Shown here: positions 44,793 through 53,228 of the stretch, in pieces
How the letters are laid out: every line of letters starts with the position of its first letter
Position numbering within the stretch: position 1 is the first letter of the stretch
NCBI RefSeq assembly: GCF_000185505.1
Contig: NZ_GL622359.1
Location: 903,412 to 967,411, forward strand
From: Pseudoramibacter alactolyticus ATCC 23263
Lineage (GTDB): Bacteria; Bacillota; Clostridia; Eubacteriales; Eubacteriaceae
Length of the DNA stretch: 64,000 nt
Direction: 5' to 3'
Position numbers and translations under genes: made by a program
The notes under the pieces: model-generated
Told to the model about the DNA's origin: nothing
Seen by the model: only the letters and a program-made list of their open reading frames with translations
Databases searched by the model: none

Positions 44793-45560
44793 ATGAAAAA
44801 TTTTATTATTGGATCTGGTTGGAAAATGGAGTTATCCTATCAAAAAAGCATAGAAGTTGCCAAACAACTTGATAAAAATTTAGCAAATTTTCATGACTTT
44901 CCTGTTGTCATCTTCCCATCATTTACTGTCCTTTCAGCTATTAAGCAGACGATTTCTCCCCACTCGGCACTTAAAATCGGTGGTCAAGATCTTTCTTGGA
45001 AAGAATATGGTCCCTATACCGGGGAGATATCAGCCGCTATGCTGTTAGATGTTGGCTGTGAATATGTCGAAATTAACCATCAAGAAAGGCGGAAATATTT
45101 GCATGAAGATAATCAAATGGCTAATTTAAAATTAAAAGCAGCCCTCCGAAATGGCCTGAAACCATTCCTATGTATAGGTGAAGAAGAAAAAGGGAATCAA
45201 AATCAAACAGAAAATTTTATTAGTTCACAGCTAAAAGAGCTTTTAAATACTATTCCAAAATTCGAAGCAACAAACATTATATTTGCCTATGAGCCAAAAT
45301 GGGCAATCGGGCAATATGGTTTGATTGAATTAAAACATATTCAAAATATACATGCATTAATTCGCAATTGTCTTTCATTTTTATATGATGATGCCTTTGC
45401 TCAGGACATAAAAATTGTTTATGGCGGCGGAATCACCATGGAAAGATATAAGGATATTTCCAAATTGCCGGACGTGAATGGACTCTTCACAACACGATGT
45501 GGCATTAATCCAAAAACTTATACTGAACTAATTTTACAATCTGCCCAAATAATAAATTGA
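44793..45560 (+). CDS. Triosephosphate isomerase paralogue, probable tetrulose-phosphate isomerase (EryH-like)
   Basis: 255 residues with the TIM fold. The catalytic His is in VEINHQERRKYLHEDN, the Glu in FAYEPKWAIGQYG, and the phosphate loops in VYGGGITM. At the N terminus, where glycolytic TIM has GNWK, this protein has SGWK (Gly9-Trp-Lys11), so the conserved Asn is lost. The same position varies in L-erythrulose-phosphate isomerases (EryH/LerI). With polyol kinases nearby a C4 substrate is more likely than triose. The gene is AT-rich compared with both neighbours and looks transferred. Confidence 0.7.
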   Translation: MKNFIIGSGWKMELSYQKSIEVAKQLDKNLANFHDFPVVIFPSFTVLSAIKQTISPHSALKIGGQDLSWKEYGPYTGEISAAMLLDVGCEYVEINHQERRKYLHEDNQMANLKLKAALRNGLKPFLCIGEEEKGNQNQTENFISSQLKELLNTIPKFEATNIIFAYEPKWAIGQYGLIELKHIQNIHALIRNCLSFLYDDAFAQDIKIVYGGGITMERYKDISKLPDVNGLFTTRCGINPKTYTELILQSAQIIN

Positions 45561-45697
45561 GTCCGAAGATAGGGATGCACGAACAAAAAAAGTATTCAAT
45601 TCTTTCAAAATATTACAAGGATTTTCACCAAAAATTCTGGTATGATATACAAAGAAATTCATACATTACAAAACAAATAATTTTATAAGGAGCGTCT

Positions 45698-46099
45698 ATG
45701 GCAAAAACAGGAATGATCATTGTGTCCCATAGCGAAGAGATTGCGCGCGGCGTTGTAAAACTTGCCGGTGAAATGGCCAACGATCAGGTAATCATCAAAG
45801 CAGCCGGCGGCACCGGCGACGGGCGGCTTGGCACCAACGCCCTGCTCGTTCAAGAAACCATCGAATCTTTGGCGGCCTGCAAGAGCATTCTCATCTACTG
45901 CGATCTCGGCAGCTCGGTGATCAGCAGCGACACCGCCATCGACATGCTGGATGACGATGACTTGCAGGATAAATGTCGCATTGTCGACTGTCCGCTGATT
46001 GAAGGAGCATTTTACGGTGCGGTGCAGGCGTCCATCACTGACGATCCCGATGCCATTATCGCTGAAGCCGAAAAAGCCCGCGAACTGCACAAGGACTGA
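45698..46099 (+). CDS. dhaM: PTS-dependent dihydroxyacetone kinase, phosphoryl donor subunit DhaM
   Basis: 133 residues, a single EIIA-mannose-type domain. His11 in IIVSHSEEIARG is the phosphorylation site; AGGTGDGRLGTNALLVQ and IYCDLGSSVISSDTA are typical of DhaM. It passes phosphate from HPr (a ptsH gene is at 19482) to DhaL. Unlike E. coli DhaM it lacks fused HPr and EI domains, the usual Gram-positive form. Start ATG 45698 after AAGGAG. Confidence 0.9.
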   Translation: MAKTGMIIVSHSEEIARGVVKLAGEMANDQVIIKAAGGTGDGRLGTNALLVQETIESLAACKSILIYCDLGSSVISSDTAIDMLDDDDLQDKCRIVDCPLIEGAFYGAVQASITDDPDAIIAEAEKARELHKD

Positions 46100-46171
46100 T
46101 CACCAAGGTTTTCTTTGTTTGAATCGGATCTGTTCCGTTCATGTATTAATTATTTTGGGAGGTAATTTACT

Positions 46172-47185
46172 ATGGTTATGAAACGTCTCATCAACGATCC
46201 CTATGACGTCGTTGAAGAAATGCTGGAAGGCTATTGTGCCGCACATGCATCTTACGTCAAAATGGACGACACCGAAGAAGCTCAGGGCCGCGTCGTTCTG
46301 GCGAAGGACGCCGGCACGAAAGACAAAGTCGGCGTGGTCATCGGCGGCGGTTCCGGCCACGAACCGCTGTTCCTCGGCTATGTGGGCGACGGTTTTGCCG
46401 ACGGCGCCGTCATCGGCAACATCAACACGTCTCCCTCGCCGGACCCGTGCTACGCTGCTGCCCGCGCTGTGGATAATGGCAAAGGCGTCATTTTCCTCTA
46501 TGGGAACTATGCCGGCGACGTGATGAACTTTGACATGGGCGCAGAACAAGCAGATGAAGACGACGATATTCGCGTGGAAACCGTACTCGTCACCGATGAC
46601 GTGGTCTCCTCCGACAACATCGCCGACCGCCGCGGCATCGCCGGAGACTTTTTCGTCTTTAAAGCGGCGGCCGCCGCCGCCGCCATGGGCAAGGATCTTG
46701 ATGACGTTGTTGCCGCCGCATCCAAATGTAACGACGTGACCCGCTCTATGGGCGTAGCCATGTCCTCCGCGACTTTGCCTTCCAAGGGAGGCCCGATCTT
46801 TGAAATGGAAGACGGCGACATGGAAATCGGCATGGGCATCCACGGGGAACCGGGGATCCGCCGCGGTAAAATCGAACCGGCCGACGCCGTCATCGACGAA
46901 ATCATGAAACCCATTCTCGAAGATCTGCCCTATCAGGATGGCGACGAAGTTTATGTTCTTGTCAACAGCCTGGGCGCAACCCCGCTGCTCGACCTGCACA
47001 TCTGCTTCCGCCGTGTGGCCCAGATCCTCGAAGAAAAAGGCATCAAGCTTTACAAAGGGCTGGTCGGTCCCTTCGCCGCCTCCATGGATATGGCCGGCAT
47101 GTCCGTCACGCTGGTCAAACTGGATGACGAATTAAAAGAACTGCTCGACTATCCCTGCGACGCCCCGTATTTCACCCAAGTTTAA
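46172..47185 (+). CDS. dhaK: Dihydroxyacetone kinase subunit DhaK
   Basis: 337 residues. GVVIGGGSGHEPLFLGYVG forms the substrate site and His224 in MGIHGEPG makes the covalent hemiaminal with dihydroxyacetone. It binds dihydroxyacetone, which receives phosphate from ADP held by DhaL. The start is ATG 46172, or 46178 (KRLINDP), both behind GGGAGG. The second gene of dhaM-dhaK-dhaL, separated from dhaL by a short GC-rich hairpin. Confidence 0.93.
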   Translation: MVMKRLINDPYDVVEEMLEGYCAAHASYVKMDDTEEAQGRVVLAKDAGTKDKVGVVIGGGSGHEPLFLGYVGDGFADGAVIGNINTSPSPDPCYAAARAVDNGKGVIFLYGNYAGDVMNFDMGAEQADEDDDIRVETVLVTDDVVSSDNIADRRGIAGDFFVFKAAAAAAAMGKDLDDVVAAASKCNDVTRSMGVAMSSATLPSKGGPIFEMEDGDMEIGMGIHGEPGIRRGKIEPADAVIDEIMKPILEDLPYQDGDEVYVLVNSLGATPLLDLHICFRRVAQILEEKGIKLYKGLVGPFAASMDMAGMSVTLVKLDDELKELLDYPCDAPYFTQV

Positions 47186-47199
47186 CCTTTCGGCAAATC

Positions 47200-47227
47200 A
47201 CCGGGATCGGCGACCTTCGGTCCCGGT
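47200..47227 (+). terminator. Hairpin between dhaK and dhaL
   Basis: Arms ACCGGGA / TCCCGGT followed by TTCTTTG, a weak terminator or attenuator. It could lower dhaL expression or stabilise the dhaK mRNA end. Confidence 0.45.
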
Positions 47228-47267
47228 TTCTTTGTATTCTTAAAATTTACATTCAAAGGAGATCCAT

Positions 47268-47918
47268 ATGGCTGAAGCACTCAGCAAACAATATTTTATC
47301 AACGTCATCAAAGATCTGATTCCCTGGTCAGAAGCACGCAAGGAATATTTTACCGATCTGGATTCCGCCATCGGCGACGGCGACCACGGCATGAATTTAT
47401 CCATCGGCTTCCGGGAAGTCGGTGCTCATGTGGACGAATGGTCTGCCGAAAGCGTTGCGTCTTTCTACAAAAAGGTCGGCAAGGCCCTGCTCGACAAGGT
47501 CGGCGGCTCGGCCGGCCCGCTCTATGGCAGTTTTTTCATGAAGTTCGGCGTGCCCATTAAGCAAAAGGGATCTGACGAAGGGGCCAGCTTTGACGAATTT
47601 GTTGAGATGATGGACAAAGCTGTCGCCATTATTCAAAAGCGCGGCAAATCGACCATTGGCGAAAAAACGATGAACGATACCCTGATGCCGGCTTTCGACG
47701 CGCTAAAGGCGGCTCATGATGCCGGCGACGACATTAAAACGGCCATGGGCAAGGCCGTTGAAGCCGGAAAGGCCGGTCTCGAATCCACCCGCGACATGAT
47801 TGCCACCAAGGGCCGTGCCATGCGTCTGGGTGAACGCGCTATCGGCCATCTTGATCCCGGCGCTGCCTCAACCGCGGAAATGCTCGAAATTTTCTACAAA
47901 AACATGCCCGACGCTTAG
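47268..47918 (+). CDS. dhaL: Dihydroxyacetone kinase ADP-binding subunit DhaL
   Basis: 216 residues, all-helical DhaL fold. The magnesium-ADP aspartates and histidine are in SAIGDGDHGMNLSIGF; GGSAGPLYGSFF and GEKTMNDTLMPAF and GRAMRLGERAIGHLDPG are the remaining nucleotide contacts. It takes phosphate from DhaM and transfers it via ADP to dihydroxyacetone on DhaK. Start ATG 47268 behind AAAGGAG. Confidence 0.93.
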   Translation: MAEALSKQYFINVIKDLIPWSEARKEYFTDLDSAIGDGDHGMNLSIGFREVGAHVDEWSAESVASFYKKVGKALLDKVGGSAGPLYGSFFMKFGVPIKQKGSDEGASFDEFVEMMDKAVAIIQKRGKSTIGEKTMNDTLMPAFDALKAAHDAGDDIKTAMGKAVEAGKAGLESTRDMIATKGRAMRLGERAIGHLDPGAASTAEMLEIFYKNMPDA

Positions 47919-47940
47919 ATCGATCTCAAAAATACGGCGA

Positions 47941-47972
47941 AACCCCGAACGCCATTTCAAGTGTTCAGGGTT
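47941..47972 (+). terminator. Terminator of the dha operon
   Basis: AACCCCGAAC / GTTCAGGGTT arms followed by TTTTTT. The 48000-48240 stretch after it contains no gene I can support; a plus-strand open frame there looks spurious. Confidence 0.7.
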
Positions 47973-48240
47973 TTTTAATGCGCAGACATTTCCATCCGCG
48001 TGAATTTTATTTTTTAACAAAAACCGCGCTTCAGGGCGGATTGTCAGAATGACAATCACCAGGACCCAACCGGGCGATGGCCGTTATTTCCTCATCCATC
48101 ACGCCCTATTCCTCTGCATCTTTTGGAAATGGCCGACAGACAATGTTGTGATGCTCGTCATTGCCGGTTCACTTCTTTCGCCGATGGATATGCTTTCCTT
48201 CTGCCGCACAATGATTCCGCAGATTTTATCCGCGCATAAA

Positions 48241-48277
48241 AAACACATCGGCTTCCCGCGACGAAGGCGATGTGTTT
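48241..48277 (-). terminator. Terminator downstream of glycerol dehydrogenase
   Basis: Arms AAACACATCG (48241-48250) and CGATGTGTTT (48268-48277), followed on the minus strand by a T-rich tract. Confidence 0.7.
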
Positions 48278-48290
48278 CTTTGACAATCTA

Positions 48291-49409
48291 TTATTGGTCC
48301 AAACGGGTGCGCATGCTGCGTCCCAAGCGATCAGCCTGCAAAATCGCTTCTATCAGTACTTCCGGTGCCGTGGCTTTGGGCACCGCAGCAATGTGCTTTG
48401 TGGTAAACGCCTTTTGAGCCACCCGCATCAAACGCGCTTTGTCATCCGATGATAAACCGATATCGGCAAGGGTCACCGGCAGACCCACCGCCAGGTTAAA
48501 ATCCATCACCTGATGGATGGTTTTGCGCGGCCAGTCTTCAAGCACGAGCTCGCACAGCGTGCCAAAGGCCACAATTTCCCCGTGACTGGCATCCTGACAT
48601 TCCGACAGCGCGGAAAAACCGGAATTCAGCGCGTGCGCCGCCGCACAGCCCGCCGATTCCACGCCGATGCCCGACAATAACGTGTTCACCTCGATAATGT
48701 CCTCGACATCCTGGGTCAGACGATGAGCCACCACATCCTGATAGGCCTTGACACCCTTGGCCATTAACGTGGTGTAGCATAATTCCGACAGCGCCATGGC
48801 CGCCAATGTGGTTTGATAGCCATCCCCCACGCGGTTTTTCACATCGTGATCAACGTGTGCCTTCGCTTCAAAATAAGTTGAAAGCGCATCCCCCATGCCG
48901 TAAGCGAAAAACCGGGCCGGCGCATCCACAATCACCTGGGAATCCACCACAATCACGTCTGGGTTGCGCTTGTAGTAGATCGAGCCGGCGTGCTCCCCGG
49001 CCGCCGTATACGTCGCCGAAAGCGCCGAGGTCGGCGCGTCGGTGGAAACGATGGTCGGAACCATCACAATGGGCAGCGTCAATTGAATGCCCACGTATTT
49101 GGCCGCATCAAGCGCTTTGCCGCCGCCGATGCCAACCACAGCTTCGGCGCCGGCTGCCTCAGCTGCCACTGTCAGGCGCTTGAGCTCTTCCATATCGGTC
49201 TGCCCGCCAAACTTTTCGCAAATCAGCGCGCGATCCGCTTTCTCAAATTCAGGAACCAAGGTCCTGCGAACCCGATCCACAAAAGACGGTGTCGTCACGG
49301 CATAAACCGTCTTACCGTAATCCGCCGTATACGCTTCCAAATGCTGCATTTCGCCCGGCCCCTGAAAATATTTTCCCGGACTCTCAAAGGCGCGCGTTTT
49401 CGTTGTCAT
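48291..49409 (-). CDS. gldA: Glycerol dehydrogenase
   Basis: 372 residues of the iron-containing/zinc polyol dehydrogenase family. The NAD loop is VVGIGGGKALDAAKYVG. The metal ligands are in FAYGMGDALSTYFEAKA (Asp), AHALNSGFSALSE (His) and QDASHGEIVAFGTL (His), exactly as in GldA. It oxidises glycerol to dihydroxyacetone, which the neighbouring Dha kinase phosphorylates; together they form the oxidative glycerol branch. It is transcribed convergently with the dha operon. Confidence 0.9.
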   Translation of the reverse strand: MTTKTRAFESPGKYFQGPGEMQHLEAYTADYGKTVYAVTTPSFVDRVRRTLVPEFEKADRALICEKFGGQTDMEELKRLTVAAEAAGAEAVVGIGGGKALDAAKYVGIQLTLPIVMVPTIVSTDAPTSALSATYTAAGEHAGSIYYKRNPDVIVVDSQVIVDAPARFFAYGMGDALSTYFEAKAHVDHDVKNRVGDGYQTTLAAMALSELCYTTLMAKGVKAYQDVVAHRLTQDVEDIIEVNTLLSGIGVESAGCAAAHALNSGFSALSECQDASHGEIVAFGTLCELVLEDWPRKTIHQVMDFNLAVGLPVTLADIGLSSDDKARLMRVAQKAFTTKHIAAVPKATAPEVLIEAILQADRLGRSMRTRLDQ

Positions 49410-49509
49410 AAAAAACCTCCCTCATTTTTTATTAGTATATCATCAATTTTGATGCGGCTAAACATCTGTCATGCAATCTTATTTTTATTTCATTCACAAT
49501 CACTGTTTT

Positions 49510-49538
49510 TTGCGCAGGATTTGTTTGCGTGCTATAAT
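49510..49538 (+). promoter_or_regulatory. Promoter of the phosphatase-ArsC fusion gene
   Basis: TTGCGC (49510-49515), 17 bases, TATAAT (49533-49538) preceded by TGC, 72 bases before the ATG. Confidence 0.6.
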
Positions 49539-49610
49539 GCATGCGCGCCTTCTCCAAGGCAAAAGAAGTTTTTTGTTTTCGCTTTTGATATCAATCACTG
49601 AGGAGTTTTT

Positions 49611-50636
49611 ATGACAACAACTACGCTTTTTCTCGTCCGCCACGGCACAACCGCTCTGAATGACCGCAATATCTTTCAGGGCGCCATTGACGAACCTTTG
49701 AACGCCTTGGGCCTGTCCCAAAGCCAGTTATTAACTGAATATTTTAAAGATATTCCCATCGATTTGGCCATCAGCAGCCCCCTGACCCGCGCTCGGCAGA
49801 CCCTGGACTTTATCGTCGCCGAGCGACCGGAAATCCCCGTGATCGTCGACGCCGGTATCAGCGAAATTAACGGCGGCGTGCTCGAGGGCCGGCCTTTTCA
49901 GGAGCTCAGTGTGTTGACGCCAGAAATTATCGATGCCTTAGACCATCATCTCGGCCGCATCGATACCCGCTTTTATGGCGGTGAAACCGGAGAAATGGTC
50001 TATAACCGTGTGCGCGACACCATTTTAAACATCATTGATGCCCATCTTGGAAAAACACTGGTGATGGTTTCCCATGGTTATGCCCTCGGCGCCTGGATCA
50101 ACTTTGTCCGCGGCGTTCCCGCTGCCGAGATGACGCCCATTCCGCTGGAAAACGTCTCCGTCTGCAAATTCACCTTTAAAGCCGACGGCAATATTCGCAC
50201 CGATTTTATCGGCGACCACCATCACCTCACAAATGACGCCCGCCGCGTGTTCGACTGGGAAGCCTTGACCCGCCCGTTGCCGATTTTCATTCACTATCCA
50301 AAATGCAGCACCTGCAAAAAAGCCCGCCGCTTTCTGGATGACCACGGTGTCGCCTATCAGACTCGGGATATCGTGGCAGAAGCCTTGCGCAAAGAAGAAC
50401 TTTTGGTTCTGATGAATCGCTACCCCGGTGAAGACCGCCGCTTCTTTAACACCAGCGGCCAGCTATACCGTCAGCAACGGCTTAAAGACCAAGTGCTAAC
50501 GATGGATCGAGACGCCAAGGCCACCAAACTTGCCGAAAGTGGCATGCTCGTTAAACGGCCACTGCTCGTTTTTAAAGACCGCGTCTGCATCGGTTTTAAA
50601 GAGGCCGAATGGCGCAAGGCCTTAGATCTGGATTAA
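49611..50636 (+). CDS. Histidine phosphatase fused to an ArsC/Spx-like thioredoxin-fold domain
   Basis: 341 residues in two parts. Residues 1-215 are a phosphoglycerate-mutase-like phosphatase with His11 in FLVRHGTTALND, TRARQTL and His155 in MVSHGYALGAWI. Residues 224-341 are an ArsC/YffB/Spx domain with the CxxC-type HYPKCSTCKKARRFL (Cys232, Cys235), NTSGQLYRQQ and VKRPLLVFKDRVCIGF. The phosphatase part may cleave a sugar phosphate; the second may be redox-active or regulatory. I do not know this fusion. The open frame is continuous, so it is not an artefact of a missed stop. Confidence 0.8.
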   Translation: MTTTTLFLVRHGTTALNDRNIFQGAIDEPLNALGLSQSQLLTEYFKDIPIDLAISSPLTRARQTLDFIVAERPEIPVIVDAGISEINGGVLEGRPFQELSVLTPEIIDALDHHLGRIDTRFYGGETGEMVYNRVRDTILNIIDAHLGKTLVMVSHGYALGAWINFVRGVPAAEMTPIPLENVSVCKFTFKADGNIRTDFIGDHHHLTNDARRVFDWEALTRPLPIFIHYPKCSTCKKARRFLDDHGVAYQTRDIVAEALRKEELLVLMNRYPGEDRRFFNTSGQLYRQQRLKDQVLTMDRDAKATKLAESGMLVKRPLLVFKDRVCIGFKEAEWRKALDLD

Positions 50637-50655
50637 TCATCATTACTGTCATCAA

Positions 50656-50688
50656 AAATAAACGCCGGCAGACTACCGGCGTTTATTT
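50656..50688. terminator. Bidirectional terminator
   Basis: Arms AAATAAACGCCGG / CCGGCGTTTATTT, seven-base loop, between two convergent genes. Confidence 0.85.
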
Positions 50689-50689
50689 T

Positions 50690-51547
50690 TTATTCTCCTG
50701 CAAACAACGCCATGGCCCGCTCCACATCGGCCTGCATAGCCAAGCGGGCCGCTTCAGCCATTTCATCAAAGCGAACCCTCTCCCCTTTCTCCTGCAGGAG
50801 GGCATGCACGCCCGCCGCCCCCGCCAAAGACATATAAGTAAAATAATTGACCTTGGCGATACCGTTTTGAATGGCCCTGCGATAATCCGCCGGCGAAACC
50901 CCTGAGCCGCCGTGCATCACCAACGGCAGACCGACCGCTTCGCGAACGGCCACCACCCGGCCGACATCGAGCTCCGGCTTTACCGCATAGACCCCGTGGG
51001 CTGTGCCGAAGGCGATAGCGAGGGCGTCGATGCGCGTAGCCACTGCGAATTTTACGGCCGCTTCCGGATCGGTATACGCAGCGTCCGGCGGCAAATGAAC
51101 CGGATCATCACAGCCGCCACCGCTTGCCGGACGGATTACCCGACCAAGCTCTGCCTCCACCGAAGCGCCGTATTGCTCCGCCAGCACAACGACTTTTTGC
51201 GTGATAGCCACATTTTCCTCGAAAGATTTTGCAGAGGCATCAATCATGACAGAGGTAAAGCCCAAATCCAGCGCCTGTTTTAAATATGCCAGGTCCTCAC
51301 CGTGGTCCAGGTGGACACACACCGGCACCTGGGCGCGCTTAGCCGCGTCGAGCATGATCGGCCCGATAATGGTCAGCGGAGCTATGGTCTCGTGCAGCTC
51401 GGCATGTTGAAGAATTACCGGTTCGCCGCGTTTTTCCGCCGCGTCGATCACCGCGCGTACGCTTTCAAGGTTCACCGTGTTAAAGGCCCCGACCGCCCGA
51501 TGCCGCCGTGCTGCTTCGTCTACCAATGTTTTTAAATCAACCAGCAT
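50690..51547 (-). CDS. Class II ketose-bisphosphate aldolase (FbaA/GatY-like)
   Basis: 285 residues. The zinc ligands are in VCVHLDHGEDLAYL, VEAELGRV and the His of VMHGGSGVSP. GTAHGVYAVKPELD and FNTVNLESV fit the class II fructose/tagatose bisphosphate aldolase family. It cleaves a ketose phosphate to a triose phosphate and an aldehyde. As the last gene of the glpK-led operon it may split the phosphate produced by the LyxK-like kinase. It starts three bases after the DUF1667 stop. Confidence 0.85.
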   Translation of the reverse strand: MLVDLKTLVDEAARRHRAVGAFNTVNLESVRAVIDAAEKRGEPVILQHAELHETIAPLTIIGPIMLDAAKRAQVPVCVHLDHGEDLAYLKQALDLGFTSVMIDASAKSFEENVAITQKVVVLAEQYGASVEAELGRVIRPASGGGCDDPVHLPPDAAYTDPEAAVKFAVATRIDALAIAFGTAHGVYAVKPELDVGRVVAVREAVGLPLVMHGGSGVSPADYRRAIQNGIAKVNYFTYMSLAGAAGVHALLQEKGERVRFDEMAEAARLAMQADVERAMALFAGE

Positions 51548-51550
51548 GAC

Positions 51551-51916
51551 TTACCCTACCGTCTTCGATGCCACGACGTCGATCCCGCAGCCGACCACAT
51601 CCGGGATGAGCACCTCACCGATGGCAACCGGATGATCGATTGCCGTCTTCCGGATGGCCGCCATGGCATCCATCATGCGATCACGCGGCATGGGGGCGGC
51701 GGATTTCACCGGAATAGACAATGCTTCCCGGCCGGTCCGTCTCAGAATCATCGTTGAGGTCAGGGTGCGTACCGGGTTAATCCATTCCTGTTCGGCAAAA
51801 TCAACGCCCCGTTTGCAAAGGTTGCCCGTCACCGCGACCATTTTGTCGCCGTCGACAGTCGCCACCATTTCACAGCTGTTGGGGCAGGTGGTGCAGCTCA
51901 TTTTAACGTCTTTCAT
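51551..51916 (-). CDS. DUF1667 protein (second copy)
   Basis: 121 residues with the cysteines CTTCPNSCEMVA and NLCKRGVDFAEQ, and SIPVKSAAPMPRDRMMDA. Same gene order as the first module: GlpA-like, FAD oxidoreductase, DUF1667. It overlaps the oxidoreductase stop (ATGA). The ATG at 51901 (SCTTCPN) is an alternative. Confidence 0.8.
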   Translation of the reverse strand: MKDVKMSCTTCPNSCEMVATVDGDKMVAVTGNLCKRGVDFAEQEWINPVRTLTSTMILRRTGREALSIPVKSAAPMPRDRMMDAMAAIRKTAIDHPVAIGEVLIPDVVGCGIDVVASKTVG

Positions 51917-53205
51917 CGCGCTTCTCCTTTCCCGGCCATGGTTTCATCGCCGACAATGCCCACCTTCAGCTCGCCGATGCAGCCTGCCAAAGCCTCCTGC
52001 GCCAAGGTAATGATTTCCATATGGCTGGGCAGGTAGCGGTGAGCCTTTCGCTCTTCAAAAATCACCCGATCGCCACAGCGCACCTGCGTGCGGCCGCTTG
52101 TAATCGGCGCCCCTACCCGGAATTTGACGGGAATCGACGCTTCGTCGCCGTCAATCATCGCCGGCACCGTGTAGCGCACCGGCGCTTCGGCGTGCAGATT
52201 CAGCGCAGCATCGTGTTTCGGCCCCGCGCCGGCTGCATAATCCGCCGCTTGGCGTCCGGCTTCAAAGGCCTCCTCCGTGACATAGTCCACCACGTCGTGC
52301 ACATGCAATACATTGCCGCAGGCAAAAATTCCCGGCTGTGACGTCTCCAGCACGTCGTTGACCAGCGGCCCGCCCGTCACCGGATCCATCGCCACGCCGG
52401 CTTTGCGGCTCAGCTCATTTTCCGGGATCAATCCGACCGAAAGCAGCAGCGTGTCGCAGGGGATTGTGCGCGCCGTCCCCGGGATAGGTTGCCGCTTGGC
52501 ATCCACCTGACTCACCTCGACCGACTGCACCCGGTCTTTCCCATTGATCCGGGTTACCGTGGTCGACAGGTGCAGCGGGATGCCAAAATCGTCCAGACAG
52601 CCTATAATATTGCGATAAAGCCCGTTGGGATAGGCCATGATTTCGTAAACCCCTTCGACCTCGATGCCTTCCAAAGCAAAGCGGCGCGCCATGATGAGGC
52701 CGATATCGCCGGAGCCCAAAATCACCGCCCGATTACCCGGCTTCATATTTTCCAGATTCACATAGCGCTGGGCGATGCCCGCTGTAAAAACGCCGGCTGG
52801 CCGGTCCCCCGGAATGCGGATGGCGCCGCGGGTGCGTTCCCGGCAGCCCATGGCCAGCACCACCGCTTCTGCCGTGAAAATCATCATTCCCTTTTCATTC
52901 ATCGCCTGGACGGTTTGTCCCGCTTCGCCGTGAGTGATATTCAGCACCATCGTGTCGAGATAAACGGCGATGTCTTTGCCGGCCAGCTGATCGATAAAGC
53001 GCTCGGCATATTCCGGGCCGGTGAGCTCTTCCTTAAAATGATGCAGGCCGAATCCCGCGTGAATGCATTGCTCGAGAATGCCGCCAAGCTCGCCGTTTCG
53101 CTCAATAACCGCGACCGATGCCTGCCTTTCTCTGGCGGCCAGCGCTGCCGCGAGCCCCGCTGGGCCGCCGCCAACCACCACCACATCATAATGAACTGTT
53201 TGCAT
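51913..53205 (-). CDS. FAD-dependent NAD(P)-oxidoreductase, GlpB-like (second copy)
   Basis: 430 residues, two Rossmann folds: VVVGGGPAGLAAALAARERQ, RAVILGSGDIGLIMARRFAL and GIFACGNVLHVHDVVDYV. It is parallel to 28401-29675 in length and motif layout, so the two are clearly paralogous. It acts with the GlpA-like protein encoded 23 bases upstream to move electrons from a polyol phosphate to an acceptor. Confidence 0.85.
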   Translation of the reverse strand: MQTVHYDVVVVGGGPAGLAAALAARERQASVAVIERNGELGGILEQCIHAGFGLHHFKEELTGPEYAERFIDQLAGKDIAVYLDTMVLNITHGEAGQTVQAMNEKGMMIFTAEAVVLAMGCRERTRGAIRIPGDRPAGVFTAGIAQRYVNLENMKPGNRAVILGSGDIGLIMARRFALEGIEVEGVYEIMAYPNGLYRNIIGCLDDFGIPLHLSTTVTRINGKDRVQSVEVSQVDAKRQPIPGTARTIPCDTLLLSVGLIPENELSRKAGVAMDPVTGGPLVNDVLETSQPGIFACGNVLHVHDVVDYVTEEAFEAGRQAADYAAGAGPKHDAALNLHAEAPVRYTVPAMIDGDEASIPVKFRVGAPITSGRTQVRCGDRVIFEERKAHRYLPSHMEIITLAQEALAGCIGELKVGIVGDETMAGKGEAR

Positions 53206-53228
53206 TTTGTTTCCCTTTCTGTCTTTCG

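Noticed and set aside
48049-48417. Membrane-protein-like frame on the plus strand
   Set aside because: It runs across the glycerol dehydrogenase terminator and into that gene on the other strand; no homology or ribosome site.
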